A program made the translations under genes and the position numbers. Under the pieces are notes generated by a model, which worked only from the letters and a program-made list of their open reading frames with translations, was not told the origin of the DNA and did no database searches. Source: Geosporobacter subterraneus DSM 17957 (GTDB lineage: Bacteria; Bacillota; Clostridia; Peptostreptococcales; Thermotaleaceae). Taken from it: a DNA stretch of 64,000 bases. This document shows, piece by piece, positions 53,964-62,941 of this stretch. Location of the stretch: positions 112,246 to 176,245 of the forward strand of contig NZ_FQZV01000003.1 in assembly GCF_900142145.1 (NCBI RefSeq), in the 5' to 3' direction. The first letter of the stretch is position 1, and the number at the start of each line of letters is the position of its first letter.

Positions 53964-54626
53964 TTGCCGATTTATCTATGGATTCTTTTTTTTATATTTT
54001 TAATATCTCTGGCTGTTTTTTTTATGCCTATAGTTATTCATATTCATATAACAAAAGATGAGCGGGATGATCGTATTGCTATTAGCTTTAAAACGCTGTT
54101 TGGATTCATTAAATATAAAATGGAATTCCCAATGATAAACTGGATTATTTCTTTGCAAAAAGAACCCGTCTTAGAAGTGGATGCAAAAATTAATAAAAAT
54201 GATAAACCCCAGCAGAAGCCAAAGAAAAGAAATTTATTTGATCCTAAAGAAATTGGTAATTATCAAAATAAGATCGGGGGCTTTGTGGAAAGACATTTCA
54301 AAGTCTTATATTATATAGGCGAAAAAATTTCCGTAAAAACACTCCAATGGAAAACAATATTGGGAACTGGTGATGCTGCAATTACAGGAACACTCATCGG
54401 CGTGATATGGGCTATGAAGGGAATGCTTATTTCTATACTGCAAAACCACGTTACCTGTGAAGAAGCAGATATATTCGTACAGCCAAACTTCCGGGAGCAA
54501 CGGTTTATGACTTACTTTAATAGTATAATTCAAATTAAAACAGGCCATATTATAATTGCAGCATTAAAATTAGGTTTATCATTTATAAAAAAAGGTGGTG
54601 AAGGAAATGGGAAATCATCCAATTGA
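53964..54626 (+). CDS. DUF2953 membrane protein
   Basis: 220-residue protein with an N-terminal transmembrane helix (about 4-28) and a DUF2953 domain (about 120-220, GTGDAAITGTLIGVIWAMKG). In Firmicutes DUF2953 genes almost always precede the ytfJ/gerW gene, as here, and a sporulation role is inferred from that. TTG 53964 is 5 bases from GAGGTGG; the open frame from 53826 lacks a ribosome site. Its end overlaps the next gene by 20 bases. Confidence 0.85.
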   Translation: MPIYLWILFFIFLISLAVFFMPIVIHIHITKDERDDRIAISFKTLFGFIKYKMEFPMINWIISLQKEPVLEVDAKINKNDKPQQKPKKRNLFDPKEIGNYQNKIGGFVERHFKVLYYIGEKISVKTLQWKTILGTGDAAITGTLIGVIWAMKGMLISILQNHVTCEEADIFVQPNFREQRFMTYFNSIIQIKTGHIIIAALKLGLSFIKKGGEGNGKSSN

Positions 54627-55059
54627 AGCGTTAATGAAGACAACAATGGAAAGCCTAAAAGATATGGTAGATGTTAATACAATTGTAGGAGATCCAGTTG
54701 AAACACCTGATGGAACGGTTATAATACCAATATCCCAAGTATCTTTTGGTTTTGCTTCAGGGGGCGGGGAATATCATGCTAGTAAATCCAACAGAAGAAC
54801 GGGAGAAGATACAGAAGCTGGTGATAAAATGCCATTTGCCGGGGGTACAGGTGCTGGTGTATCGGTACAGCCAGTTGCTTTTATGGTAGTAGGAAATGGA
54901 CAGATGAAACTACTTCCTGTTGATCAAAATGCCAATATGATTGATAATATCATAAATTTCACACCAAAACTGCTGGATAAAATTCAATCGATGTCAGAAA
55001 AAAGAGGCGAAAAAAAAAGCAATAAAACGGTGATACAGACGGAAGTAATAGATGACTAA
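54607..55059 (+). CDS. ytfJ: GerW/YtfJ family sporulation protein
   Basis: 150-residue sporulation protein (GerW in B. subtilis, needed for L-alanine germination). Family motifs present: HPIEALMKTTMESLKDMVDV, a Gly-rich SFGFASGGGEY and GTGAGVSVQPVAFMVV. ATG 54607 is 6 bases from AAGGTGGTG. Followed by a strong terminator. Confidence 0.93.
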   Translation: MGNHPIEALMKTTMESLKDMVDVNTIVGDPVETPDGTVIIPISQVSFGFASGGGEYHASKSNRRTGEDTEAGDKMPFAGGTGAGVSVQPVAFMVVGNGQMKLLPVDQNANMIDNIINFTPKLLDKIQSMSEKRGEKKSNKTVIQTEVIDD

Positions 55060-55091
55060 AAAAGGACGAAAAATCTCGTCCTTTTTTAGTG
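55056..55091. terminator. Intrinsic terminator after ytfJ
   Basis: CTAAAAAAGGACGA (55056-55069) pairs perfectly with TCGTCCTTTTTTAG (55076-55089). It is symmetric and could work on both strands. Confidence 0.93.
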
Positions 55092-55165
55092 TCTAGGGAA
55101 GTATAAATTTGCTGGAGATTCAGTAAAAGTAATTTCGAGGCTTAAGGAATTTTATAACATTTTAA

Positions 55166-55258
55166 GACAATAAAAAAGCAGGGGTTGTAGGGGATGAAAT
55201 CCCCTTCCGCAGTAAGAGAGGTGCTCAGACTGCCTTGCAGTCGTCGAACAGTCGCCCT
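55166..55258. repeat. Gap sequence with a short dispersed motif and hairpins
   Basis: Positions 55166-55200 contain GACAATAAAAA and TTGTAGGGGATGAAA, both found again in nearly the same arrangement at 62903-62936. Adjacent are the hairpins GGGGATGAAATCCCC and GACTGCCTTGCAGTC. Nothing else is recognised between 55092 and 55357. Confidence 0.5.
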
Positions 55259-55357
55259 AGGGAAAACAATAATTGAGGGAGTCAATTTTGTTCTTGCAGG
55301 GAAAGTTTTTCCTATATAGAATATACATTATACATACATTCTTGAGGAGGTCTATTC

Positions 55358-55762
55358 ATGGAGATTCGGGAAGCTGTTGAGCTGATCTGGAATAATAGAA
55401 AGTATATCACTGATGATGCTAAAAAAGCGATTAGTCATTTAAATGAAGAAGTAGCAGAATCACTAAAAGCCCTTATGAAGGGTGACGAAAGTGAAGCAAA
55501 AAGAGAATTGGAGGATGCTTTATCTTGCCTGTTTATAGCCCTTAAGGTTATGAATGTAGATATTGAAGAAGCTATATATCATCAAATCGATCAGATGCAG
55601 AAAAAAAATGACAAGGTTATGATCATCAAAAAAGATAAAGTAGAAATTTTCTATAATGGTATACTAAAAGGCGGCTGGTCCATCTGGAGCGAGGAAGACT
55701 TAAAAGAAGCTGAAAAGCTGGCCAAAGAATTCGGTTGTGAAATTATAAGAGAGTTGCCTTAA
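55358..55762 (+). CDS. MazG-like NTP pyrophosphohydrolase family protein
   Basis: 134-residue protein. Residues 1-85 fit the all-alpha NTP-PPase fold with E-E-x-x-E (NEEVAES) and E-x-x-D (RELEDALSCLF), the metal-binding pattern of MazG-like enzymes. The tail (about 90-134) is a small alpha/beta extension. The substrate is unknown; house-cleaning of non-canonical nucleotides is typical of the family. ATG 55358 follows GAGGAGG. Confidence 0.75.
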   Translation: MEIREAVELIWNNRKYITDDAKKAISHLNEEVAESLKALMKGDESEAKRELEDALSCLFIALKVMNVDIEEAIYHQIDQMQKKNDKVMIIKKDKVEIFYNGILKGGWSIWSEEDLKEAEKLAKEFGCEIIRELP

Positions 55763-55855
55763 GGATATTGACTTTAATGATTGTATATATTCTGTATTTT
55801 TTCCCGCTAAAGGGAAGATAATAAAATTATGAAAACAATCATTGGAGTGATATCA

Positions 55856-56971
55856 TTGAAAAGGAAAAAGATCATTGCAGGAGTACTTTCTATCCTTGTA
55901 TTGATTGGAATTACCACAAATACCGGGTATGCCAGTATTCCGGACATATCGGCAGCCAGTGCAATTGTAATGGATGTGAAAACAGGTAGAATTCTATATT
56001 CTAAGAATATGAATGACAAAAAGCCAATGGCCAGTACGACCAAAATTATGACTGCATTATTGGCCCTTGAAAACAGCAAGCCTGATGATCTGGTAAAGAT
56101 TCATCGGAATGCAGTAGGCGTAGAAGGCTCTTCTATATACCTGCAAGCTGATGAAGAACTTAAAATGCAGGACTTAGTTTATGGTCTTATGCTGCGCTCC
56201 GGCAATGATGCTGCAGTGGCAATTGCCCATCAGATCTCCGGATCTACTGAGAATTTTGCACGGCTCATGAATAAGAAGGCTAAGGAGATTGGTGCCTTAA
56301 ATACAAGCTTTATGAATCCCCATGGTCTTCATCATAAAGAACATTATACGACAGCATACGATTTGGGGTTGATTTCCAGAGAAGCCTTATTAAATCAGGA
56401 ATTCAATGAGATTGCAAAAACCAAGGTCTGGGTTGCCCAAAGGGACGGCTTTAAATATTTTCATAATAAAAACAAAACCCTCAGTGAGTTTGATGGTGGG
56501 GACGGAGTTAAGACAGGATTTACTAAGGCTGCCGGACGGTGTTTAGTTACTTCAGCCACCAGAAATGGAATGCAATTAGTTTGTGTAGTGCTGAATGCAC
56601 CGAACTGGTTTCAGGATTCTTACCTTCTGCTGGATCATTGCTTTAATCAGTATCAGTCTTGGAAGGTAATAGACCGTGAGATTCCTCTAAAAACAGTCTC
56701 CGTTCCCAATGGTAAAAAGGAAACTACAAAAATAGTATGCCCCGAAGACATTATCGTTCCTGTAGCGGAAGATGAGAAGGGTAAAATTATTACCGTATTA
56801 GAGGTTGCAGAATCAATAAATGCCCCTATTTCCCGCGGGACAAAGTTAGGCAGGGTAAAAATCTATGTAGATAATAAGCTGTTATATACAAGTATTTTAG
56901 TTGCCAGAGAAGATATTGAAACAAAGAATATTTTAGACCGTATTTCAAATTTTGTTCAAAAAAAACAATAA
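55856..56971 (+). CDS. D-alanyl-D-alanine carboxypeptidase (S11), second copy
   Basis: 371-residue S11 peptidase: signal peptide (about 1-27), catalytic S60-T-T-K63, SGN (LRSGNDAAV), KTG (GVKTGFTKAAG) and a C-terminal domain. Lacking the long amphipathic tail of DacA, it may be the DacB type active in spore cortex; this is not certain. TTG 55856 is preferred, with GGAGTGA 5 bases upstream; the ATG at 55829 has no good ribosome site. Confidence 0.9.
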   Translation: MKRKKIIAGVLSILVLIGITTNTGYASIPDISAASAIVMDVKTGRILYSKNMNDKKPMASTTKIMTALLALENSKPDDLVKIHRNAVGVEGSSIYLQADEELKMQDLVYGLMLRSGNDAAVAIAHQISGSTENFARLMNKKAKEIGALNTSFMNPHGLHHKEHYTTAYDLGLISREALLNQEFNEIAKTKVWVAQRDGFKYFHNKNKTLSEFDGGDGVKTGFTKAAGRCLVTSATRNGMQLVCVVLNAPNWFQDSYLLLDHCFNQYQSWKVIDREIPLKTVSVPNGKKETTKIVCPEDIIVPVAEDEKGKIITVLEVAESINAPISRGTKLGRVKIYVDNKLLYTSILVAREDIETKNILDRISNFVQKKQ

Positions 56972-57014
56972 AATATATGTGAGTCCTTTAGAGTTGGAAC
57001 ACTTTTTTATCGAT

Positions 57015-57048
57015 AAAAATACCCTATTAGCATAGGGTTTTTTATTTT
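57015..57048 (+). terminator. Intrinsic terminator after the D,D-carboxypeptidase
   Basis: ACCCTAT pairs with ATAGGGT across TAGC, flanked by an A-run and followed by TTTTTATTTTG. Confidence 0.88.
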
Positions 57049-57073
57049 GTTCTTAATTAAGGAGGTAGTGCTG

Positions 57074-58042
57074 TTGGACAGTCATATTCGATGTATAGAT
57101 GCGGGAAGTGAGTACTGCCCCTGCTTTTTATCTGAGACAGGGGATTGTATTGTGTGCTCACATCTCCATGGTAATGATTTTTGTGATTGCAATTGGTGTG
57201 GAACCTGTATATTTAATGAATTTTATTGGAACGGCCTACAGATGAAAAAGAGTAGAGGTTCAATACTGTCCCGTATCGTAGATCATCAATTCATTCACCG
57301 AGATCTGATATTGCTCACGCTGCAAGTGCCGCAGAGTATGTGTAGAGCATTAATTCAGCCAGGTTCATATGTTATCCTTCGTAACCCAGAAAAACCATCC
57401 TACTTCGATACGCCTATTTCTGTGATGGAGGTCAGTGAAGAAAAATCACAAATAACGGTTATTTTGCAAGAGATCGGAGCAAAAACAAAATCATTATTGG
57501 CATCTGAAAAGGAAGTATTGCTTAAAGGTCCTTATTGGAACGGAATCATAGGCCTTGAGCACTTGAAAAATCTTAAAAATAAGAAGGTGCTGATTATAGC
57601 AAGGGGAATCGCTCAAGCTCCGGCAGTTCCAGTCATAAAATATTTGCATAAGAATAAGAATAATATTATGTTAATACTGGATCCGGGCAATATTCAATCA
57701 GTCTTTATTGAAAAATATATTAATCTTTGGAATTTAGAACCTATAATCATGGATGTCCGATCTGAGGCGGGATTGTCTCATGTGAAGAATTTATTGCAGC
57801 ATAACGAATTTAGTTTGATTTTTAGCAGCGGTTCAGACCTGCTTCATCAGGATTTACTTCAAATCGCAAAAGATCAAGAAAAGAATATTGCCTTTTCAAT
57901 GACCAATAACCGTGAAATTTGCTGTGGCGAAGGAGTCTGTGGTGCGTGCAGTGTCTTTGCAAAGGATGGCAAAGTTTTAAAGGTATGTAAAGTTCAAACA
58001 TTCGTTGAGGAAATATTGCAAGGGGGGACTGTTCATGGCTAA
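57074..58042 (+). CDS. PyrK/ferredoxin-NADP reductase-like protein with Cys-rich N-terminus
   Basis: 322-residue protein. Residues 7-45 contain nine cysteines (CPC, CIVC, CDCNWC patterns) suggesting an extra Fe-S or metal site. Residues about 60-290 resemble the FAD/NAD-binding reductase of PyrK. The C-terminal REICCGEGVCGACS fits a [2Fe-2S] domain of dihydroorotate-dehydrogenase electron-transfer subunits. It is not in a pyrimidine operon, so the partner is likely the next gene, a FAD protein. TTG 57074 is 8 bases from AAGGAGGT. Its end overlaps the next start by 8 bases. Confidence 0.8.
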   Translation: MDSHIRCIDAGSEYCPCFLSETGDCIVCSHLHGNDFCDCNWCGTCIFNEFYWNGLQMKKSRGSILSRIVDHQFIHRDLILLTLQVPQSMCRALIQPGSYVILRNPEKPSYFDTPISVMEVSEEKSQITVILQEIGAKTKSLLASEKEVLLKGPYWNGIIGLEHLKNLKNKKVLIIARGIAQAPAVPVIKYLHKNKNNIMLILDPGNIQSVFIEKYINLWNLEPIIMDVRSEAGLSHVKNLLQHNEFSLIFSSGSDLLHQDLLQIAKDQEKNIAFSMTNNREICCGEGVCGACSVFAKDGKVLKVCKVQTFVEEILQGGTVHG

Positions 58043-59315
58043 GGTAGTTATTGTAGGCGGCGGTTGGTCAGGTGTTGCAGCTGCCATTACCGCTAAAAAG
58101 GCTGGTGCTAAGGTTACAATCATTGAACGAATGGATATTTTGCTGGGCCTGGGAAATGTAGGCGGAATCATGCGCAACAATGGGAGATACACCGCAGCTG
58201 AGGAATGTATCTTAATGGGTTCTAAGGAATTATTTGATATCACTGACCGCGCCTCCCGTCATGTGAATATTGACTTTCCAGGTCATAACCATGCCAGTCT
58301 TTACGACATATGCAAGGTTGAGCCAATGGTTCGTAGGCTTTTAAAAGAGTTTGATACGGAAATATACTTTATGGCAAGGGGTGTAGATGTAGAAAAAAAG
58401 GAAAATACAATAACAGGAATTCGCCTTCATAACGGCGAACTAGTTGAAGGAGATGTATTTATCGACACTACGGGAGCAACAGGCCCTATGGGAAACTGCA
58501 CGAAATATGGAAATGGATGTGCAATGTGTATTTTACGTTGTCCATCCTTCGGTCCAAGGGTAAGCATCACACAAAAATCTGGTATCGAAGATCTGGTTGG
58601 TAAAAGAAGTGACGGTTCTTTGGGTGCCTTTAGCGGATCATGCAAATTGAACAAGGATTCCCTCAGCGAAGAATTAGCAGCACAGCTTAACCGTGAGGGT
58701 GTTGTGATATTACCGGTTCCACCGGATGATATAAACAGTGAAAAACTTAATATTAAGGTATGTCAGCAATATGCGCTAAAAGAATACTCTGAAAACATTA
58801 TTCTTCTGGATACTGGGCATGCAAAATTGATGGCGCCTTTTTACCCTATGGAAAAGCTCAGGAAAATAAAGGGATTAGAAAATGCAAGATTTGAGGACCC
58901 CTATTCCGGCGGAATGGGTAATTCTGTTCGTTATCTTGCTATCTCTCCAAGAGATAACCGCATGAAAGTAACAGGCGGTGAGAACCTGTTTTGCGGAGGT
59001 GAGAAATCAGGATTATTCGTCGGCCATACAGAAGCGATTACTACGGGCAGCTTAGCCGGGCACAATGCTGTACGTTATTTTAAAGGAATGCCGCTGTTAG
59101 AGCTTCCCATAGCACTTACAACTGGAGACCTGATTGCCTACGAAAATGACTGCAGAAAATCAGAGGATGGGATCAGAACCCGTTATACCTTTGCCGGTGC
59201 AGACTATTTCAAACGCATGAAGGACTTAGGACTCTATACTATTGATCGGGAAGTTTTGAGAAGTAAAATAAAGAGAATGGATTTATTAAATATATTTGAA
59301 GAAAAGTTGGTGTAG
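58035..59315 (+). CDS. FAD-dependent oxidoreductase (GidA-like fold), redox partner
   Basis: 426-residue flavoprotein with the N-terminal dinucleotide motif VVIVGGGWSGVAAA, a Cys cluster (NGCAMCILRC, near residue 160) and a C-terminal FAD motif ENLFCGGEKSGLFVGHTEA, resembling MnmG/TrmFO-type flavoproteins. Its substrate is unknown. Overlap with the PyrK-like gene suggests a two-subunit enzyme in which the first passes electrons to this one. ATG 58035 follows AAGGGGGG. Confidence 0.78.
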   Translation: MAKVVIVGGGWSGVAAAITAKKAGAKVTIIERMDILLGLGNVGGIMRNNGRYTAAEECILMGSKELFDITDRASRHVNIDFPGHNHASLYDICKVEPMVRRLLKEFDTEIYFMARGVDVEKKENTITGIRLHNGELVEGDVFIDTTGATGPMGNCTKYGNGCAMCILRCPSFGPRVSITQKSGIEDLVGKRSDGSLGAFSGSCKLNKDSLSEELAAQLNREGVVILPVPPDDINSEKLNIKVCQQYALKEYSENIILLDTGHAKLMAPFYPMEKLRKIKGLENARFEDPYSGGMGNSVRYLAISPRDNRMKVTGGENLFCGGEKSGLFVGHTEAITTGSLAGHNAVRYFKGMPLLELPIALTTGDLIAYENDCRKSEDGIRTRYTFAGADYFKRMKDLGLYTIDREVLRSKIKRMDLLNIFEEKLV

Positions 59316-59364
59316 ACTATAATATAATGAGTATACTGAAGATAAGAAAGGGTTGTTGAAATAG

Positions 59365-60072
59365 ATGCGATTACAAAAATATATTGCACTTTCTGGAGTA
59401 GCCTCCAGAAGAAAAGCAGAAGAGATGATTCTACAGGGTAGAGTTAAGCTAAATGGTACCATTGTTCGGGATATGGGTGTTATTATCAATACGGCAGAGG
59501 ATCTGGTAGCTATTGATAATCAAATTATTAAGCCCCAGGAGAAAAAGCTGTATATATTACTGCATAAACCGGAGGGCTATGTTACTACACTTTCCGATGA
59601 ATTTAACCGACCAAAGGTAATCGACTTATTAAACGATATTCATGAAAGGGTATTTCCTGTGGGTAGGCTGGACTACGATACCTCCGGATTGCTGCTTATG
59701 ACCAATGACGGTGATTTAACTTATCAGCTAACACATCCAAAACACGAAGTAAAAAAAACTTATATAGCCAGGGTAAAAGGAAACCCAGAAGAAAAGACTC
59801 TGGCCCTCTTAAAAAAGGGTGTAGATATCGGCGGATACGTTACGGCGCCTGCCCAGGTTGAAAAAATAAAGAGTGATGGTCGTTTTACTTCTATAAAGAT
59901 TATTATTCATGAAGGTAAAAACCGTCAAATAAGAAAAATGTTTGATGCAGTCGGTTATCCTGTTTTACATTTAAAGCGGATTGCTATGGGGCGCATTGAG
60001 TTAGGAAATCTGTTAAAGGGTAAATGGCGTCACCTGACAGCGGAAGAAATTCGCTACTTAAAATCAATTTAA
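59365..60072 (+). CDS. rluB: RsuA/RluB-family pseudouridine synthase
   Basis: Makes pseudouridine in 23S rRNA (helix 89 region for RluB). The 235-residue product has an N-terminal S4 domain (MRLQKYIALSGVASRRKAEE) and the catalytic GRLDYDTSGLLLMTNDG with the Asp nucleophile, plus the NRQIRKM motif. ATG 59365 follows AAAGGGTTG. RluB versus RluE/RsuA is decided on family size only. It often follows scpAB in Firmicutes; here a block of genes intervenes. Confidence 0.93.
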   Translation: MRLQKYIALSGVASRRKAEEMILQGRVKLNGTIVRDMGVIINTAEDLVAIDNQIIKPQEKKLYILLHKPEGYVTTLSDEFNRPKVIDLLNDIHERVFPVGRLDYDTSGLLLMTNDGDLTYQLTHPKHEVKKTYIARVKGNPEEKTLALLKKGVDIGGYVTAPAQVEKIKSDGRFTSIKIIIHEGKNRQIRKMFDAVGYPVLHLKRIAMGRIELGNLLKGKWRHLTAEEIRYLKSI

Positions 60073-60079
60073 CCACTTG

Positions 60080-60112
60080 AAAGAGTCTGTCAGTTTTGAT
60101 AGACTCTTTAAT
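60080..60112 (+). terminator. Intrinsic terminator after rluB
   Basis: AAAGAGTCT pairs with AGACTCTTT, with AATTG after it. The T tail is short. Confidence 0.75.
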
Positions 60113-60217
60113 TGTATGGAAAACTCTGGTGATTTTTATAGTTTAATCATATATTTTCCCATAACATTATTTAATTATGGAAATAATACTGAATAATCCT
60201 AAAAAGGAGGAATTGTT

Positions 60218-60682
60218 ATGTTGGAGATTAGAGCGGCCTTTGATGGGGATGTAGTAAAGATTCGAGAATTGCTTCAGGAGAGCAGGCTTAATCTGAATTC
60301 TTTGGACAAAATTATCTTAAATAGCATGATTGCCTATGATGGTGAAGAAGCAGTGGCAGCTGCTGGGTTTTCCGTCGATGGCAATTCAGCAGTCATACAG
60401 TATGTAGTAGTTCGAAAAAAAAGACAAAAAGAATATCTTGGGGATGGCATCCTAAAGGCATTGCTGAATTTTGCTGATAAGAAAGGTATAAAACGGGTAT
60501 ATGTAAAAGGAACAGCAATACCCCATTTTTTTCAAAGTGTAGGCTTTGAAGAGGTATCCTATGAAAATATAATGGAAGCAGAACCCGACTCCGTTATAAA
60601 TCATTTTTCTAAAGAGGATTCTATTTTTACAGCAAAACTGCCTGACTTTTTCTTAAAGGCCTGCAGATCAAACAAGTCATAG
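60218..60682 (+). CDS. GNAT-fold N-acetyltransferase-like protein
   Basis: 154-residue protein with the GNAT pattern: an N-terminal EIRAAFDGDVVKIRELL segment, central strands (SAVIQYVVVRKKRQ), an acetyl-CoA pyrophosphate-binding region that is unusual (RQKEYLGDGILKALL, close to but not exactly Q/RxxGxG/A), and a C-terminal FFQSVGFEEV motif. Substrate unknown. ATG 60218 follows AAGGAGG. The next gene is mnmM. Confidence 0.75.
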   Translation: MLEIRAAFDGDVVKIRELLQESRLNLNSLDKIILNSMIAYDGEEAVAAAGFSVDGNSAVIQYVVVRKKRQKEYLGDGILKALLNFADKKGIKRVYVKGTAIPHFFQSVGFEEVSYENIMEAEPDSVINHFSKEDSIFTAKLPDFFLKACRSNKS

Positions 60683-60699
60683 GATCAGAGGTGTTTATG

Positions 60700-61269
60700 A
60701 TGGCAGCTAAATATTTAACAAAAGCTACAGACTTAGCGAAAAATTTTATTGTTTCAGTACTAAAGGCAGGAGATGTAGCTATAGACGCTACTATGGGTAA
60801 TGGAAATGACACCGTGTTTTTGGCAGAACTGGTAGGGGAAACCGGTAAGGTTTATGCTTTTGATATACAGGAAAGAGCTTTGCAACAAACAGAAATAAAG
60901 TTATCTAACCAGCAGCTTATCCACAGAACAGAATTGATTCATTCAGGACATGAAAATATGCGTCAATACATCCATGAGGAAGTTTCTGTAGTTATGTTTA
61001 ATCTGGGTTATTTGCCAAAAGGTGATCATCATATTGTGACAAAAGCCCATACCACGATCGAAGGAATCAAACAAGGTCTGGCCCTTTTGAAGACAAACGG
61101 CATCCTTACCCTAGCAATTTATCATGGTCATCCTGAGGGCTTAGGGGAAAAAGAAGCTGTTCTTGCTTTTGTAAAAACCTTAAATCAGAAGTTGTTTAAT
61201 GTTCTACATATGGAATTTATCAATCAAGCAAATCGTCCGCCTATATTGGTTGTGATTGAAAAAAAGTAA
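60700..61269 (+). CDS. mnmM: MnmM/YtqB-family tRNA methyltransferase
   Basis: 189-residue SAM methyltransferase of the YtqB family, with motif I AIDATMGNGNDT (near residue 30), FNLGYLPKGDH as the catalytic NLGY motif (near 105), and a C-terminal NRPPILVVIEK. YtqB/MnmM methylates the aminomethyl group at wobble uridine of tRNA (nm5U to mnm5U) in Firmicutes. ATG 60700 has GAGGTG 6 bases upstream; two earlier starts (GTG 60691, ATG 60697) are in frame. Confidence 0.86.
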   Translation: MAAKYLTKATDLAKNFIVSVLKAGDVAIDATMGNGNDTVFLAELVGETGKVYAFDIQERALQQTEIKLSNQQLIHRTELIHSGHENMRQYIHEEVSVVMFNLGYLPKGDHHIVTKAHTTIEGIKQGLALLKTNGILTLAIYHGHPEGLGEKEAVLAFVKTLNQKLFNVLHMEFINQANRPPILVVIEKK

Positions 61270-61423
61270 CCCGCTTAGTGCATTATTGTTTGCCCGAAGG
61301 GCACTACAATTATCTAATAACTGTTAAAAACAGGAGATAAATTATGGTTAGGAAATGGTTTTCCTGAGCAATGGCGAAACAGTTTATAGGCCCATCTTAA
61401 TCAGAAAATTAGGAGGTAGAAAA

Positions 61424-62821
61424 ATGGCTAAAGTAAAAATTACTGAAACCGTTTTACGGGATGCACATCAATCTCTGATTGCAACAAGAATGAAAACAGA
61501 GGAAATGGCACCTATTCTAGAAACCTTAGATCAGGCAGGATATCATTCCTTAGAAATGTGGGGTGGAGCTACCTTTGATTCTTCGCTCCGTTTCTTGCAA
61601 GAGGATCCATGGGTTCGTCTTAGAACCATTAGAAATACAGTGAAAAATACAAAACTGCAAATGCTTCTGCGGGGACAAAATCTATTGGGATATAAGCATT
61701 ATGCCGATGACGTAGTGATTGAATTTGTTAAAAAAGCAATAGCCAACGGCATTGACATTATTAGAATCTTTGATGCATTGAATGATGTAAGAAATATAGA
61801 AGTAGCACTGAATACTACAAAGAAAGAGGGCGGCCATGCACAAGCTGCAATTTCCTATACTATTAGCCCTGTCCATAACACAGAGCTCTATTTGAAAATT
61901 GCCAAACAGATGGAAGATATGGGTGCTGATTCCATCTGTTTAAAGGATATGTCAGGAATATTAACTCCCTATTATGCCTATGAACTGGTCTCTAAGCTAA
62001 AGAGCAATATCAAAATTCCTATACAGCTGCATACCCACTATACCAGCGGTATGGGCTCTATGACCTACTTAAAGGCCATAGAAGCTGGCGTTGATGTAGT
62101 GGATACGGCAATTTCCCCTATGGCGTTGGGGACATCTCAGCCTCCTACAGAACCACTTGTGGCAACCCTGCAAGGATCAGAAAGGGACTCAGGTCTTAAC
62201 CTGGAAACTTTAAATAAAATCGCAGAGCATTTCAGACCCATTCGAGACAAATACTTATCCAGTGGTTTACTAGATCCCAAGGTTTTAGGTGTTGATGTAA
62301 ATGCATTGGTTTACCAAGTTCCGGGAGGCATGCTTTCAAATCTTGTTTCCCAATTGAAAATGCAAAATGCTGTTGATAAATATGATGAGGTTCTAAAGGA
62401 AGTTCCTAGGGTACGAGAAGATTTAGGCTACCCGCCTTTGGTAACACCTATGAGTCAGATGGTGGGAACACAGGCAGTGTTTAATGTGGTGTTGGGCGAG
62501 CGGTATAAAATGGTTCCAAAGGAAATCAAAGCATATGTTAAAGGTGAATATGGTCGACCTACAGTTGCTATATCAGAAGAAATTAAGAAGAAGATTATTG
62601 GGGATGAGGAAGTGATTCAATGCAGACCCGCTGATTTGATTCCGCCTCAATTAGAGACCTTTAAAAAGGAGATGCAGGAATACTATGAACAGGAAGAAGA
62701 CGTTCTTTCTTATGGGCTATTCCCGCCGGTTGCGATTGAATACTTTAAATACCGGCAGGCTCAAAAATATAAAATTGACAGTCAATATGCGAATAAAGAA
62801 CAAAAAACCTATCCAGTCTAA
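61424..62821 (+). CDS. oadA: OadA/PycB-type carboxyltransferase subunit without biotin domain
   Basis: 465-residue carboxyltransferase: a TIM-barrel with the ITETVLRDAHQSLIATRMKT start, the AMxxGAD/DSICLKDMSG segment, the metal-ligand LHTHYTSG and a C-terminal lobe. It acts on pyruvate/oxaloacetate, with biotin on another protein. The classical alpha subunit of oxaloacetate decarboxylase continues into a biotinyl domain with an MKM motif; here the frame ends without one. No beta, gamma or biotin-carrier gene is adjacent. ATG 61424 follows AGGAGGT. Confidence 0.88.
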   Translation: MAKVKITETVLRDAHQSLIATRMKTEEMAPILETLDQAGYHSLEMWGGATFDSSLRFLQEDPWVRLRTIRNTVKNTKLQMLLRGQNLLGYKHYADDVVIEFVKKAIANGIDIIRIFDALNDVRNIEVALNTTKKEGGHAQAAISYTISPVHNTELYLKIAKQMEDMGADSICLKDMSGILTPYYAYELVSKLKSNIKIPIQLHTHYTSGMGSMTYLKAIEAGVDVVDTAISPMALGTSQPPTEPLVATLQGSERDSGLNLETLNKIAEHFRPIRDKYLSSGLLDPKVLGVDVNALVYQVPGGMLSNLVSQLKMQNAVDKYDEVLKEVPRVREDLGYPPLVTPMSQMVGTQAVFNVVLGERYKMVPKEIKAYVKGEYGRPTVAISEEIKKKIIGDEEVIQCRPADLIPPQLETFKKEMQEYYEQEEDVLSYGLFPPVAIEYFKYRQAQKYKIDSQYANKEQKTYPV

Positions 62822-62828
62822 CAAAAAC

Positions 62829-62862
62829 TTAAGCTCCGAAAACGGAGCTTAGCTTTTTATTG
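62829..62862 (+). terminator. Intrinsic terminator after oadA
   Basis: AAGCTCCG pairs with CGGAGCTT across AAAA, followed by AGCTTTTTATTG. Confidence 0.9.
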
Positions 62863-62902
62863 TGTAAGTAAGTATAATAGATGTAGAGATTTATGAAAGG
62901 CA

Positions 62903-62936
62903 GACAATAAAAATAGGACTTGCAGGGGATGAAAGT
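62903..62936. repeat. Short dispersed motif, second copy
   Basis: GACAATAAAAA and TTGCAGGGGATGAAA in the same order and spacing as at 55166-55199. It lies between the oadA terminator and the convergent gene. Confidence 0.5.
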
Positions 62937-62941
62937 CTGTT

